A stretch of DNA of 64,000 bases from Lutraria lutraria (taxonomy: Eukaryota; Mollusca; Bivalvia; Venerida; Mactridae), in contig OZ026842.1 of the NCBI GenBank assembly GCA_964023205.1, forward strand, positions 5,063,067-5,127,066, given 5' to 3'. Positions 9,858-21,560 of the stretch are shown here, piece after piece. The notes below the pieces were generated by a model. The model had not been told where the DNA came from and did not search any database. It worked only from the letters and a program-made list of their open reading frames with translations. Positions within the stretch are counted from its first letter, which is position 1. Every line of letters starts with the position of its first letter. The position numbers were made by a program, and so were the translations under genes.

Positions 9858-12800
9858 ATGGGAACACGACAATTACAGAACTACAGACATGATTATGCTA
9901 AAGTATTCATGACAGGAGTACTTGGTTGTAGATGGCACAGATATCAACAATCAACAAAAGGCTCCAGAAAGGTATCATATTGTTTATGAATGATACCCAT
10001 ATAATTATAATTTATGTCTCCAAAAGTGAGTGCGAACATGACTCGATCTTTATGTGAGAAAGTAGGCAGTTGATTATGGAGGATGGGAGTCTAGTACTGG
10101 TTCTTCCCAGGAACAATGCTTAGGTGAACAGTATGCCTCATATGACTCTTAACTGTTGAAAAGGGGCGTAAAAGTTCTAAAACTTGATATAAACAAAAAA
10201 GACAGTGAGTGACTGTCAATGGTAGCCTTATAAAATACTGTGATGTGAGTCAAACGTCACCAATCATAATTCATATCATTCTGCTGTCATCATGAAGTTT
10301 ATTTTTTTTGTGAAATTACATAAAATTTTTATGTTTCTAACTGTATTTTCTGCTTTCCTGAATGCAATACTTAAAGGGACTCATCAATAAAACAATATCA
10401 TTTTGATTTACGAGTTATTGGTTTTATTAGGTGCATATAATGCCTTTGACCATAGAATAATGATTTACCTTCTTAACAGCAGGTTACAATCAACATTTTA
10501 AACTACGGTGATAAGATGGTAAAGATAGAATTGATGTTTCAGGGATTTTTTGGGGGTGATTTTATAGCTGAAAATGGGTATATTCCCAATGGAAAATAGC
10601 ATCTTTTTTTCCCAATTCAGAGACAAAAATTCCCAAACACTGCCCCCCCCCCCCCCCCCAAAAAAAGGGAAAATAAGTAGAATAAGTTAAACATTGTAAA
10701 ATTGTAGTTATACATTTTTCCCAATTTTGATTAAAACACCGTGAAAATTCCCAGTGCCAAGGGTATGGGTCATATTCCCAAAATACTGTTTTATAGCCTG
10801 ATGTTTCTTATGATACTCAGTGTACATTTATCTATTTCAGAGAGATATCATCTGGATTATTGTGATATTATTTGTCTTCCTCTTTGTAACATTCCATTTC
10901 TATTTCTGGCTGGTTGCTGATAATGACAAGCTGGATTTTAACAGGTAAAACCATCTGTTTTTTGGTCCATGTTATTGCTGATTAAACTTGTGGGTAGTGT
11001 TATATTCTAAAACTTTTATACTGTTGCCATTTTTGAAATCATCTATGACTTAAGAAAAACTGTACATTTTTTTGCATGAATATAACAGTTACTGCCTGTT
11101 AGAATTATAGTGTTAATGTATCTCTCCTATTATGATTGTGATATCAACCTGAACAATGAAAAAAAAATGCTTCATGAATTGGAGAAGCCTGTTGTTCACT
11201 TGTTTAAATATTTTACTGAATGTATTTTGTTTAATTTTTCAGATACATGTATGATCAAACTGGAAACACTTTCAACTGGTTCCTATGTTTAATTGTGATA
11301 TTTTCAACATTTTTTGCTTATGTTAGTTTACTTATGGTGAGTGGTTTTATACTCTTATTATCAACACCTGCTAATTTTTTACCTGTCCAAATCTGTCTGG
11401 GATATTTCCATCAAGATTATGTAAATTAACTTTTGATTTTCTGTATACAATTGTAACTTGAATTCCCACTTTGATCAGTCTCTTGTAGACTCTGGTCTTA
11501 GACTTCAGTCCTCTACACCCCCTGTAAGACTGTTTATAGTCAGGTATGACAGTATTCAGGATAAAGAGCTATGATTTCTGAGCATCATAATAAAAGTTAT
11601 TTTATAAAAATATCTCAAGAAATAGCAAAGTTATGGTCAATTTAATCTTCTCTGAAGGATTTTCTTTAATACAAACTGAGTTAATTATGGAAACAATGTG
11701 GTCGCACGCCTTTTGTTTGGTAAAAATGGTCGGCCGCATATGATTTTCAGGATTTTTAATTTGGCTCTATTGACACTCCTGAGTTATCTATGTGAGAGAA
11801 AAAAACTATGAAGGGTCTATATCAGAATCTGTGTTGACTGAGAACCAAATAAAACTTGTATACCACAAATGTGGGTCACATGAAACATGATAACTAGTCA
11901 CATGACTTACAATACAGTGTCATAGAATCCATGATAGTTCTACATGATTTGTTATTTATATCACATGGCACTAAGTACCTTTTCTTGTGACCTGCCATAA
12001 CTTATTTCATGACTGATGGTATTTTGTCACATAAGATGCAATGCTTTGTAGCATATCTCTCAGTACCATGCCACATGATCAATGATACCATGTCACATGA
12101 CCAGTGATACCATGTCACATGACCAATGATACCATGTCACATGACCAGTGATACTGTGTCACATGACCAATGATACAAATGTACCATGTCACATGACATA
12201 ACATTCTATACACATCATATAAATTATGTTCTGTTTCTATTTTAGTTCCTCAGTTTGTGCCATATGTTGCATGGTCATCAACTTTACACCCACACTGTAC
12301 ATCTTGTCTTAATTATCATCATATTGTTAGCATGTATAGCATTTACTGTTGTGATACAAGAACTGTGGGAATCTGAATGGTCGGTTCTCTACCTCTCATT
12401 ACAGGTAAGACACAAACTCTTGTTAATGGGTATATTTCATGCAAGAGTTACTTACTCACCAAATATATACCAGGGCTCTCCTTTGACCCTTAAAATGGCA
12501 TTTTGACTCTAGATATTTGCAAAATAAGGTTTTTGACTCTTGAGAATTGGAACTGATAAACCCTAATAAACTGCCATAACTCTGATCAAAATTATGTTCC
12601 TTGATCTATGTACATTCTTAAAATTATGTGAGAAAGTAGGCAGTTGCTTACGGAGGATGGGAGTCTAGTACTGGTTCTTCCCAGGAGCGACGATTTGGTG
12701 AACTGTCCGCTTCATATAGATCTGACTGTTGAAAAAGAGCGTAAAACTCCATATAAACAAACAAACAAACATACTTGAACATTTAATGTTTTTAAACTTT

Positions 12801-15800
12801 GCCAATGATTTTAGAATTTCAAATTTCACTGACTCTGTACTTTAAGGGACTCTGTTTAAGGATGGTTTACAAGGATTGGGTTTGTTTGTGAAGCACTTTA
12901 TTTTTCACTTCAGATATTTGGTCCATTCCTGCAGCTTGGTGCGGTGACATGTATGACTATATTGTCATGTATTTTTATCAAGAAATGGTTTAAAATTGCA
13001 AAATTAGGTAAAAATTATTTTTGATGACTTAAGACATTTCATATCAGAAACATGTACTGGGTAGGTGCAGATTTGATTGGTTCAAGCCCAGCTACCGACC
13101 ATGTCTCTTTATGTGAGAAAGTAGGCAGTTGCTTACAGAGGATGGGAGTCTAGTACTGGTTCTTCCCAGGAACGATGATTAGGTGATCTGTCCGCCTCAT
13201 ATGACTCTGATTGTTGAAAAGATTGCGTAAAACTCAAACAAACAAACAGATTTGACTGCTAGGAACCTGTGCTTGTAACATTTTGAATTAATCTCTTAAT
13301 CACAAATGATTCATGAATTTTTCTATAAGCATTATCAAGACAAAATACAGACCCAGTCTGTTTTAGCAGCCACCTCCGAATAAATTCCACCCTGTGAATT
13401 AATACCATTCTTGCAAAGTCCCATAATCATATAAATTTATCGGTCGTAGTAGTTTCTGTTTGTTCTATAACAGAGGAATCCGGTGTTTTCCTCCTGTGCA
13501 TACTTTATAGCAAGAAAAAATGTTTCCAAAACCACCATCGTATTTTTTTCAATATCATTAAACAAAATACTATTTGATTTTTATAGAACAGCTGTGTTTT
13601 CCGGAAGTCATATTATCCACACGGCATGAAGTGACATCACATGCTATATATATATCAAGTTTACAAAAGCTAAATTCACAGTGAAATGAGTGTTTTTAGA
13701 AGAAAAAGGGCTTGTTTCGTCGGTGATAATTATCTTGGGATGATATCAGCAATTGTTTGTTTTTTCATATATTTTTTATAGCAAAAAGCTAATGGGACTT
13801 TAAAACCCGTCTATGATTATTTAGACCAAAATGACATCCAAAATAAAGGTCATCTGTCAATAAAGGCCACATTATGTTTTTTCCCAAGGATGGCCTTTGT
13901 TCACAGGTTTTACTGTATTTTGTTATCTCAAGACTCAGGTTGTTGGAATCACAATAATAATAAAAACTTGTCTCTTGTTTCAGAATGGAAGTTGGGATGT
14001 TTGTTTATATATATCACAGTGATGTTGTCACTATATTTATCTCCTTTACTTATAAACTCACCTTGTGTGGTGGTACAAGAGAATTTACCAAAAAGACCAA
14101 AGATCATTGCTCATAGAGGTGCCAGAATGGTATGTATTGTATTTGTTGTAACCAACCTGAACTACTGGCCTCCTGTATTGATCTGATAGTGAGAACCAGT
14201 GCAGTGATTTAACTGGCTAACTTTTACAGTTAGATATTCAGGGATTTTTTAGGGTGATTTTATAGCCGAAATTCACAGACAAAAATTCCCAATCCAAAAA
14301 AAAAATTAAAAAATATATTTTTTAAAAATAATTTTTTAAGTTCATTAACATCATTATTGGTAGTAAATACCTTATTCTGCTACTGTTCCATGGGAGAATA
14401 AGTAGAAAAAGTTGAACATTGCAAAAATTGTAGTTATACATTTTTCCAACACCGCGAAAATTCCCAATCCTAAGGGTATGGGTCATATTCCCAAAATATC
14501 GAGAAAAAACCCTGATATTAATAATCCTGTGCTGGTCACTGGCTTACTCCACTTTTTATATTTTATCAATGATACTATAGCAGATATCATATATTAGAAA
14601 TAAAATCATGCTTATGAAATATTTTTATGCCACTGCAAGAGGCCATAATTATAGTAGTCTCACTGACTGTCTGTTAGTTTGTCCGTTGTTTTCACTCTGT
14701 AACTTTATCACTCTCATGGATTTCAAATTTGCTTGGTAGAAATGTTTATAGTCATGAGATGTTGTGTTACATTCTAGATCCAAGTTTGTACCCTCCAAGG
14801 TCAAGGTCACACTAAGAGGTAAAAGGTCAAAACTGAAATCAATACAATGAAATACAATACTATTTACATCACATTTTTTTCCATTTTCAGCAAGGAAATA
14901 AATTTATATCTTGCAGCACCACACTATTTCCTTTTCATTAATTTTATGCCATGTAGGATAAAAAATATTTACAAAATTAGTTAAGCACTTCAGTCTCCAC
15001 TCTCTAGATCACTTCAAGCTGAAAATATTACGATAAACAGCTACCCCTAACCTTCATTCAAATATTAACTTGCCATCCTTACCTCTGACCAGTTCATGCT
15101 TTGGGGGCATACGTCACATCCTGTGTCACATCCTGTGATAAGCTTTGTTTTATATAATTGTTTTCATTTGTTAGCATCTTATGTAATTAACTAGAGAATG
15201 GTTACCTTCTTTCAATTTTCAGTTAGCTCCAGAAAATACTGTGATAGCATTTGAACGTGCAGCCCACTATGGTGTTTATGGGATAGAAACAGATTTACGA
15301 ATAAGGTAAATTCAGAAAATCTCTCATAGCCTTATTCCTTATTCAGAAGAAGTCAGTGAAGTTCATCTTAGTGTATGACTTAATTTGATACAAATGTTGA
15401 TTAATGAATTTAATATAAAGACCAATAATACCGGCTTGAGAAAAATCAAGATAATTAAATTTGTGAAATTCATCTTCATGATCAAAGGTCTAAAATAAAT
15501 TAATTTCAGATAAATTAGAATTAGACAGGTTGTGTCATAGGAGTGGTGAATGAAATACATGCATTCTGCTTCTGGACAATGTCTAATACAGTAAAACCTC
15601 TCCAGAGCGGCCCTCTGTAGAGCAACAACCTCTCTATAGCAACATCTTCAAAATTTCCCTGAGCTGATATTTACTAGGTTAAGAAATTTAACCTCTGTAG
15701 AGCAACAACCTCTAAACAACTGCCAATATATGCAGCTCCCACAGGATGTTGCTCTACAGAGGTTGTACTGTATATAATCTGTACATCTTCGTTGATTTGA

Positions 15801-18800
15801 TAAATGGCAGTTACATACACTACATTATTGTAGCTGTGATTTATAACTTTTAGGGTAAGAAGCTGCTTATAAGTTACCAATTGATGATATTTTGTACACA
15901 ACTGTATTTTACATTGTACAGTGCAACCTCTTCAGAGCGTCCCTCTCTTGAGCAACAACCTCCCTTCGACAGCATGATTTTTTCCCAGTGCACAACTATT
16001 AATTTAACCTCTGTAGAGCAACAACCTCTCAACAACAACATATTTTTGCCAAACTCCCAAAGGGTGTTGCTTTGGAGAGGTTGTACTTGTAATGTCACTA
16101 TCATATGTATTAGGGCCTTGTCTTTCATTTATTTTGGTTCGGCTCAATTTTCGTGGTTTTTACTAAAATGGCTATTTCGTATGGACATAAATTCGTGGAT
16201 TTTGATTTTTGAAAAAAAACTGCCTTATCTCTGCATTTAAATTCGTGGTGATTTGACAAAAATTAGTGATTCCACAGTATGCACTGTCTTACTGTGACAT
16301 GTGACATTGTGCTGAACCCTTTGAAATAATTGGACATCACTCTGGCTTATAGCTCTGTACTTTTAAGTATCTAAGATTCTAACTTAGTACTACCTTCATT
16401 AAATGCTTGACATCTGAGTCTACTGATAAAATTCTTCCTATAACATATTCTTTTTGAAGTATGATTGAATATTTGAACATTTTGATTTGTTTAGCTCTGA
16501 TGGAACACTATTCGTTATGCATGATAGAACCTTGTATCGTACAACTAATGTGGCTGAGATTTACCCTGATCTGGCTTACAATGAGGCTTCAAACTTCAGT
16601 ATTGGTCAAGTAAAGAACCTCACTGCTGGATCTTGGTTTCTGGAGGTAACACAATTATGTCACTTCATTATTATTTTCAATGTATTGCCTATACTGGTTA
16701 TATTTGACTGTTAGAAGATTTCCATTTTTATCAGCATAACAGCCAATATGCTCATCTCAACAACAATCACCTCTCTATAATAGCCAATTTTGTCATGACA
16801 GACTGTTGACTGTAGTATTGAAATTTCACTGTATAACATGTAAGTGTTACAATGTATATCATGTGGCGTCATTTATTATCTTTTTCTCTGTTACATGTAG
16901 GATGACCCCGCAGGCAATGTTAACGGTCTGACTGACAGAGAGATGATGCTGTATGAAGAAGCTACTATCCCTACATTTCTGGAAGTGCTCGAGTTGTCTA
17001 TAAAACATAACGTTTCAGTGATGTTTGATCTCCGTCTACCACCTAAGTCGCACTACTATTATAACACAACATATACCTCTGTGGTAGACAAAATTGCTAT
17101 TTCTGGAATAAATAAAACCAAAGTAAGTTTATCTTCATATAACTGTGTAAGGTATCACATACATCAGAACTTGATTCTTGTGTACAACCTTATTTCATTA
17201 TTTCAAAGCGGTGAGTCTTTGTGCCCCCCCCCCCATTTTATATAAATTTGCCTTTGTCCATACGTAGGTTGCTGTTGTGTTGTGTGTTGCGCTGTCAGTC
17301 TGTAGACCAGTTTGTATCTTGTGTAACTCCAAAAGTATAATTGTTGGAGTTATTCTAAGAATGTTGTCAGCGTCTGAATTTATTCACCTGACGCAAATTA
17401 AGTGGAGATAAGTTCTTGCCTCTGATTAAGCAAAAATAGGAATTTTTCGACTTATGTCGCATGTAACTTCAAAAGTATAACTGCTGTCAGCTGTAACAGT
17501 TGTCATCATGTGATTTTATACAACTGGGTATTTTGACACAAATTTATTGGAGATCAGCAGATATATCATTCTCACTTCACTTACGAATGACATGGCATCG
17601 CTGTCATCACTTTTCAAAACAGTTTATTTCTTTCGTTACATTTCTTTCGTTACATTTCTTTCTAGTTAGTTTTGTTTAATTGTGTTCAAATCAGTTTTAG
17701 ATTTAGAATGACGCTGAGATGCAAATCATGTCATACAGATCCCACTGAAATATTTGTAGCGATAAGTATAAAATCGTAACAAACTGTATGATCAACATTA
17801 CGATTAACCAATCATTAATTTGATCAATTAAACTGTTGACACACTTCATGTATGAATTAATGTTACACATTTTTGTCGCACACCAGCTGATTCTCAATCA
17901 GCCATTGTTACGAATTGACGATCTCAAATAATAGGTGTGAAGATATGTGTATTTGTGACTTGAGGGACCAAATAATGTATTTGGATTACGGCAAGTATTT
18001 GTAAAATCCATTTCGGTAACTGGGGGTCGCCATACTTGAAATATGTATGGAGTCATAATCAGGACCTCTGGGATTGGGACACTGAAAAAATGTCCCTAAA
18101 AATTGGAAAGTCGGGAGCAAAGGTTCAAACCCAAGACCTTTAGTAGTCCAGTGTGTTACCACTCAACCACCAATTACCCCATATATACGATTAAAGGACT
18201 GGTCAAATGAACTGATATGTATATATGTACCTAATTCATGCTTTTCTTATTCCTAGATAATTTGGCTTTCAAATGGACAGGATGATGATTTTAGACCAGA
18301 GGAAAATTACCTGGAATTATCTCGTTACCCAGGGAATGTTGAATACTTACAAAAACAACAGTTTAATGGTGTACACGTCTCTAATTATGGTTCTAGCTCA
18401 CAATCATTCAGGTATAGTAATTATGTCATAGTGTTCATTAATTCTTGTGTTTTACGAGCTTTTTAACAAAAAGCCTGGTAATGAGTGAAAAAGTTTTGTT
18501 ATTGTGATTTGATACATAGCTTTGAATCATGTTTGGAGGGACCAGGGTCAAGGTCACTATTGCTTAAAATATAAAAAAAACTGTTTCCATACATTTAACT
18601 TAAAGAAAACCTGTTTGATGGCATTGTCACATTATTTTTGTAAATGCCATGCTTTGCATAACACAAATTATTATGAGACAAAAGTTCACTATAAATTATA
18701 GTGAACTTTTGTCTCTTTTAACATTTTCCATTAAATATAGAAATATACAATTGTTTAATCTTAGATTTACAAAGAAAAGTGATGGGTATATATAAGTTCA

Positions 18801-21560
18801 AGCAGTGTTTGATTAGCCATTTTGAAACAGGCAGATAATCAAGTATGTTGTACAATAATCCTGCCAGTACTCATATTTTGTTCTGCTGGATTGTCTGAAA
18901 GTTTCATTCTTGATAACTCAGGTGTGGTCTTGTTCTTAATGAAGCCTTGTAGATAAGAATTGCAACTGAATTAAAATAACTGTCAATTATTTATCTAACC
19001 CTTCATCAATTATATATCACTGTATTACAATGACCGTCAATTATATGAAGTCCCATTAGCTTTTTGAATTTAGTAATACAGAACAATAGATACAATGTTT
19101 GTTAAATATAAGAAATATATTTTATTTACATAATGCTTTTAATTAGTCACATCTCATAAAAATGTTGTCAGATGCTTTTCTTATTCTTTGCAATATCATT
19201 AAAAAAAGTAATGTGGTACATTTCTATATATGCACTTCTTGATTAAAAAAGAAAATTTTGGAATGTTTTTATTGCAAGTAAAAGTCAGTTTCACTGATAA
19301 GACATCTATCTACCAGTAAGTAAAATAAGACCTACTTTAAAGCCCCATTAGCTTTTTGCTGTAGGAAAATATAGTATGCAAAAACATTTAATTGCTGATA
19401 TCATCCCAAGATAATTATTACCGACGAAACAAGCCCTTTTCACTGTGATTTTTGCTTTTGTAAACTTGAAATATGTAGGGCGCGTGATGTCACTTTACTA
19501 CGTGTGCATAGCATGACTGCGGGAAAACACAGGTGTTCTATATATAGTATTTATTTCAATGATATTGAAAAAAATATGATAGTGGTTTCGGAAGAGTTTT
19601 TCTTGCTATAAAGTATGCACTGGAGGATAACACACTGGATTCCTCTGTTATAGAACAAACAGAAACTATTAGGACCAATACATGTATAAGCTTATGGGAC
19701 TTTAACTTTATCATCCAAAAAGCTGATGGGACTCTAAGCCTCAGATTATTCATCACTTATATACTGGTATCACTGTATTACAGAAAGTACAGAAACAATA
19801 ACCTGACTACATCTGTGTATATGGTAAACAAGATCTGGTTGTATTCATTTTACTGGTGTCTTGGTGCAGATATGATCTCCACAGATTATTGTCATATTTT
19901 AACACAAGTAGATACCCCTATATGGCATCTTGTAAGTATTCCACCAGTTTTATTTATCTCTTATTACAAACCTCAGTTTTAAATACAGTAAAACTTCCTT
20001 ACCTCCCTGAATCATCGAACAAGATTTAATGCTCAAGATAAACCTTGTGTTCGTAAATATCATCTGGTTATTGTATGTTGAATGAAAAATAAACTGTATT
20101 TCATGCGTATCACTTATAAAACAATATCCTTTGTTCTTAAGAATTGTCTGCAAAATTGAACATAAAAATAATGTTTTCATTGTCATGACATTTGAAACAC
20201 AAAGTACTTGATTAAGACTAATTAAATTATTTGACGATATAATTATATATTATAAGTACTCAATTAAGATTGGTTCTTTAATTGTCCAATTGTAATGACA
20301 TTTTGAAAACACGATGTTTGCCGACATGCAGGTGTATATCCTCTGACTAGAATTATGTGACTCTCAGACTGTGTACTGTGTTACAGTTATTTTATTGTCG
20401 TTTCAGTCACCGAGTACATACAGGATTATTTGGATTGTGACAGATTGTGTCTCTGTATTCATTATTGTCTGTATATTCTTTATTAATAGGTATGTATATC
20501 TACTTTATCTTGGTCCATTATTTAGTTTTATAGTATACCCCACCCACTTGCTTACAAAGCACATAGTTTTATGTTGCTTTGTTACACCCCCACTAGAAAG
20601 TGAGGGCTATATAGAAGTTACTTTGTCTGTCCGTCTGTTCTGAAACTTGTCCGCTCTGTAACATTGTCATTCATCGGAGAATTTTGAGATAACTTACAAC
20701 AAATGATAACCACCACTAGACAATGTGTCATGTGCAACTCCCATGGCTGTTGCTCCAAGGTCTATGAAGCATGTGGGGGTATTTATGTATATATTTATAA
20801 ATATGTTATAAGTCAACCATGAGACTATAATATTTTGAAAGTTTCAGAAGGTATCTTTTAGGTATTAACCTCTCAATCCAGAGGATATATGCTTGAAATC
20901 CGCAGACAGTGGCCTAAGTAGCAAATAATTTTCCAAAGTAGCAAATTATTTGTCATATAATAATTATGTATTAACTTATATACATGTATGTCTGAGTTTT
21001 ATTGATGCAAGTACAAGTGAAATTGTTATATATTTAGATACAGACAGAATCACTCGATGTATCATCCGGAACGAGCAAGTCTGAATTCTCAATCTGGAAC
21101 AACGCGCTGGGGAGCTAAACGTACTCGAAGATCCATGAAGGAGAAATTATTAATGAGAGACGTTCAGATAGATCCATATGACTTCGAACCAGGTGATGAC
21201 CTTGGCATAGACAGCAATGGTTATAATGCTACTGTTAATGAAAGTGCCGGTCGAGAACTTGCTCAAACGGTACATGGTAGTTTAAACGGAATTAGAAGTG
21301 AGAGAAATAGTAGTACAGATGGGAACAGATCAAGTTTTATTAGTAGTGTTGAAAATGGTGATCTCTTTGGCGGAAATAGACAGAGTTACCTAAGCACTGA
21401 AAGTAATCAGATTGTTGGAGATACGACGGACGTGTTTACTAATGGTACCTCTGAACATTCTCACAATATACAGAATGATTATAATATTGTAGATGGATTA
21501 AACAGTTCTACATTAAACAACTCAACAAATGTACATCAGACTGAAACACAATTCTCTTAA
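9858..21560 (+). CDS. GDPD5: Glycerophosphodiester phosphodiesterase, GDPD5/GDE2-like (complete, 13 exons)
   Basis: Exons: 9858-9971, 10841-10944, 11243-11336, 12246-12404, 12914-13007, 13984-14129, 15223-15305, 16495-16645, 16901-17122, 18257-18411, 19784-19931, 20407-20489, 21038-21560. All borders are GT-AG and all phases join, giving 691 residues. Five membrane segments lie at about 41-63, 83-104, 118-142, 158-179 and 193-213, then an outside GDPD domain, then a sixth segment at about 497-517 and a hydrophilic tail. Catalytic signatures are HRGAR (H232, R233), LAPENT (238-243), GIETD (E259, D261) and MHD (H274). Vertebrate GDE2 cleaves GPI anchors or glycerophosphodiesters at the cell surface and drives neuronal differentiation. 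The N-terminal GCRW-RYQ (C24) and the tail SMKEKL match GDE2. The tail has no cysteine, unlike vertebrate GDE2, and is long and rich in Ser, Asn and Thr. GDPD4 or GDPD1 orthology is less likely. The gene converges on the reductase gene to its right. Confidence 0.92.
10022..10216 (+). mobile_element. tRNA-derived SINE family 1, 5'-truncated copy
   Basis: The copy keeps the body (TTATGTGAGAAAGTAGGCAG ... GACTGTTGAAAAGGGGCGTA-type end) and an A-rich tail with AAACAAAA. The tRNA-like head seen at 26095 is missing. It lies in intron 1 of the GDPD5-like gene. Confidence 0.75.
10540..10800 (+). repeat. Dispersed repeat, CAGGGATTTTTTxGGGTGATTTTATAGC family, copy 1
   Basis: The repeat starts with the phrase CAGGGATTTTTT, repeats TTCCCAA several times, and ends GGGTATGGGTCATATTCCCA. 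Copies lie at 14234-14515 (plus) and about 57028-57370 (minus). A run of C near 10645 lies inside it. It is non-coding. Confidence 0.7.
12060..12195. repeat. 22-bp tandem array, CATGTCACATGACCAGTGATAC
   Basis: Five to six copies of a 22-base unit lie in intron 3 of the GDPD5-like gene, ending about 50 bases before the acceptor of exon 4. The unit shares the TCACATGA core with the larger array at 7600-8512. Isolated TCACATGA copies also occur at about 11876-11910. Confidence 0.85.
12622..12775 (+). mobile_element. tRNA-derived SINE family 1, 5'-truncated copy
   Basis: The body is TGTGAGAAAGTAGGCAGTTG through ACTGTTGAAAAAGAGCGTAA and ends in an AAACAAACAAAC tail. It lies in intron 4 of the GDPD5-like gene. 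Confidence 0.75.
13052..13250 (+). mobile_element. tRNA-derived SINE family 1, partial copy
   Basis: The copy begins in the B-box side of the head (GGTTCAAGCCCAGCTACCGA) and runs through the body to an AAACAAACAAAC tail. It lies in intron 5 of the GDPD5-like gene, about 430 bases after the previous copy. Confidence 0.75.
13346..13919. mobile_element. CAAACCTG-family MITE, copy 2, split by another MITE
   Basis: The left part (about 13346-13414, AGACCCAGTCTGTTTTAGCA...) and the right part (about 13804-13919, ending CACAGGTTTTACTGTA) match the two halves of the element at 6685-6842. Between them lies the element at 13415-13803. Host and insert both lie in intron 5 of the GDPD5-like gene. Confidence 0.7.
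13415..13803 (+). mobile_element. TTAA-type MITE carrying CRE and TATA boxes, copy 1
   Basis: The element runs from AAAGTCCCATAATCATATAA to GCTAATGGGACTTTAA, so it has 12-base inverted ends. This copy has a degraded CRE (TGACATCA) and a TATATATA box. A short frame starting ATG at 13686 is 31 codons long here, shortened by a one-base loss compared with the copies at 30882 and 49348. It is inserted into an older MITE. Confidence 0.8.
14234..14515 (+). repeat. Dispersed repeat, CAGGGATTTTTTAGGGTGATTTTATAGC family, copy 2
   Basis: It has the same start and the same GGGTATGGGTCATATTCCCA end as the copy at 10540-10800, with a different AT-rich middle. It lies just after exon 6 of the GDPD5-like gene, in intron 6. 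Confidence 0.7.
14516..15222. other. Rest of intron 6 of the GDPD5-like gene
   Basis: The stretch is non-coding and AT-rich. A segment with CCACTGCAAGAGGCCATAAT and CCAAGGTCAAGGTCACACTA resembles other low-copy bivalve dispersed repeats. Nothing else is recognisable. Confidence 0.4.
15586..15776. mobile_element. MITE of the ACAGTAAAACCTCTCCAGAG family, copy 1
   Basis: The left end reads ACAGTAAAACCTCTCCAGAG and the right end is the near inverse (CTCTACAGAGGTTGTACTGT). The interior repeats AGAGCAACAACCTCT. Further copies lie at 15918-16094 and 52668-52833. Confidence 0.75.
15918..16094. mobile_element. MITE of the ACAGTAAAACCTCTCCAGAG family, copy 2
   Basis: The copy starts ACAGTGCAACCTCTTCAGAG and closes with TTGGAGAGGTTGTACTTGTA. 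Both this and the copy at 15586 lie in intron 7 of the GDPD5-like gene. Long open frames across it on both strands reflect the internal repeats and are not genes. Confidence 0.75.
16107..16282 (+). mobile_element. MITE-like repeat, TTCAATTTTCGTGG family, copy 1
   Basis: The stretch has CTCAATTTTCGTGG, GGACATAAATTCGTGGATTT and TGATTTTTGAAAA in the same order as the copy at 49966-50155. It ends in a CCACAGTA-type border. Confidence 0.65.
17217..18240. other. Intron 9 of the GDPD5-like gene
   Basis: The stretch is non-coding. It starts near a C run (17224) and a TTGTGTAACTCCAAAAGTATAA-type repeat that recurs near 17461. A tRNA-like B-box piece (GTTCAAACCCAAGACC, near 18122) hints at a worn SINE. 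No exon fits the reading phase here. Confidence 0.45.
18675..18715. repeat. 41-bp perfect palindrome
   Basis: GAGACAAAAGTTCACTATAA and its exact inverse flank one central base. It lies in intron 10 of the GDPD5-like gene. Confidence 0.9.
19337..19705 (-). mobile_element. TTAA-type MITE carrying a CRE-like box, copy 2
   Basis: It is on the minus strand relative to the other copies. It runs from TTAAAGCCCCATTAGC to TTATGGGACTTTAA. On its own strand it has TGACATCACGCGC in place of the full CRE, and it has lost the start of the short frame. Outside it lie two further copies of the terminal GTCCCATTAGCTTTTTG sequence, at about 19048-19067 and 19715-19736, facing each other. Confidence 0.8.
20525..20790. 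repeat. Dispersed repeat with TACCCC-ACCC / GTGGGGGTA ends
   Basis: The stretch is bounded by TATACCCCACCCAC and CATGTGGGGGTATT. Between them are TTTGTCTGTCCGTCTGTTCT and other phrases of a dispersed molluscan repeat. It lies in intron 12 of the GDPD5-like gene. Confidence 0.5.

Noticed and set aside
15874..16240. Overlapping open frames of 84 and 119 codons
   Set aside because: They span a MITE and the neighbouring TTTTCGTGG repeat within a GDPD5-like intron; the frame mirrors internal repeats.
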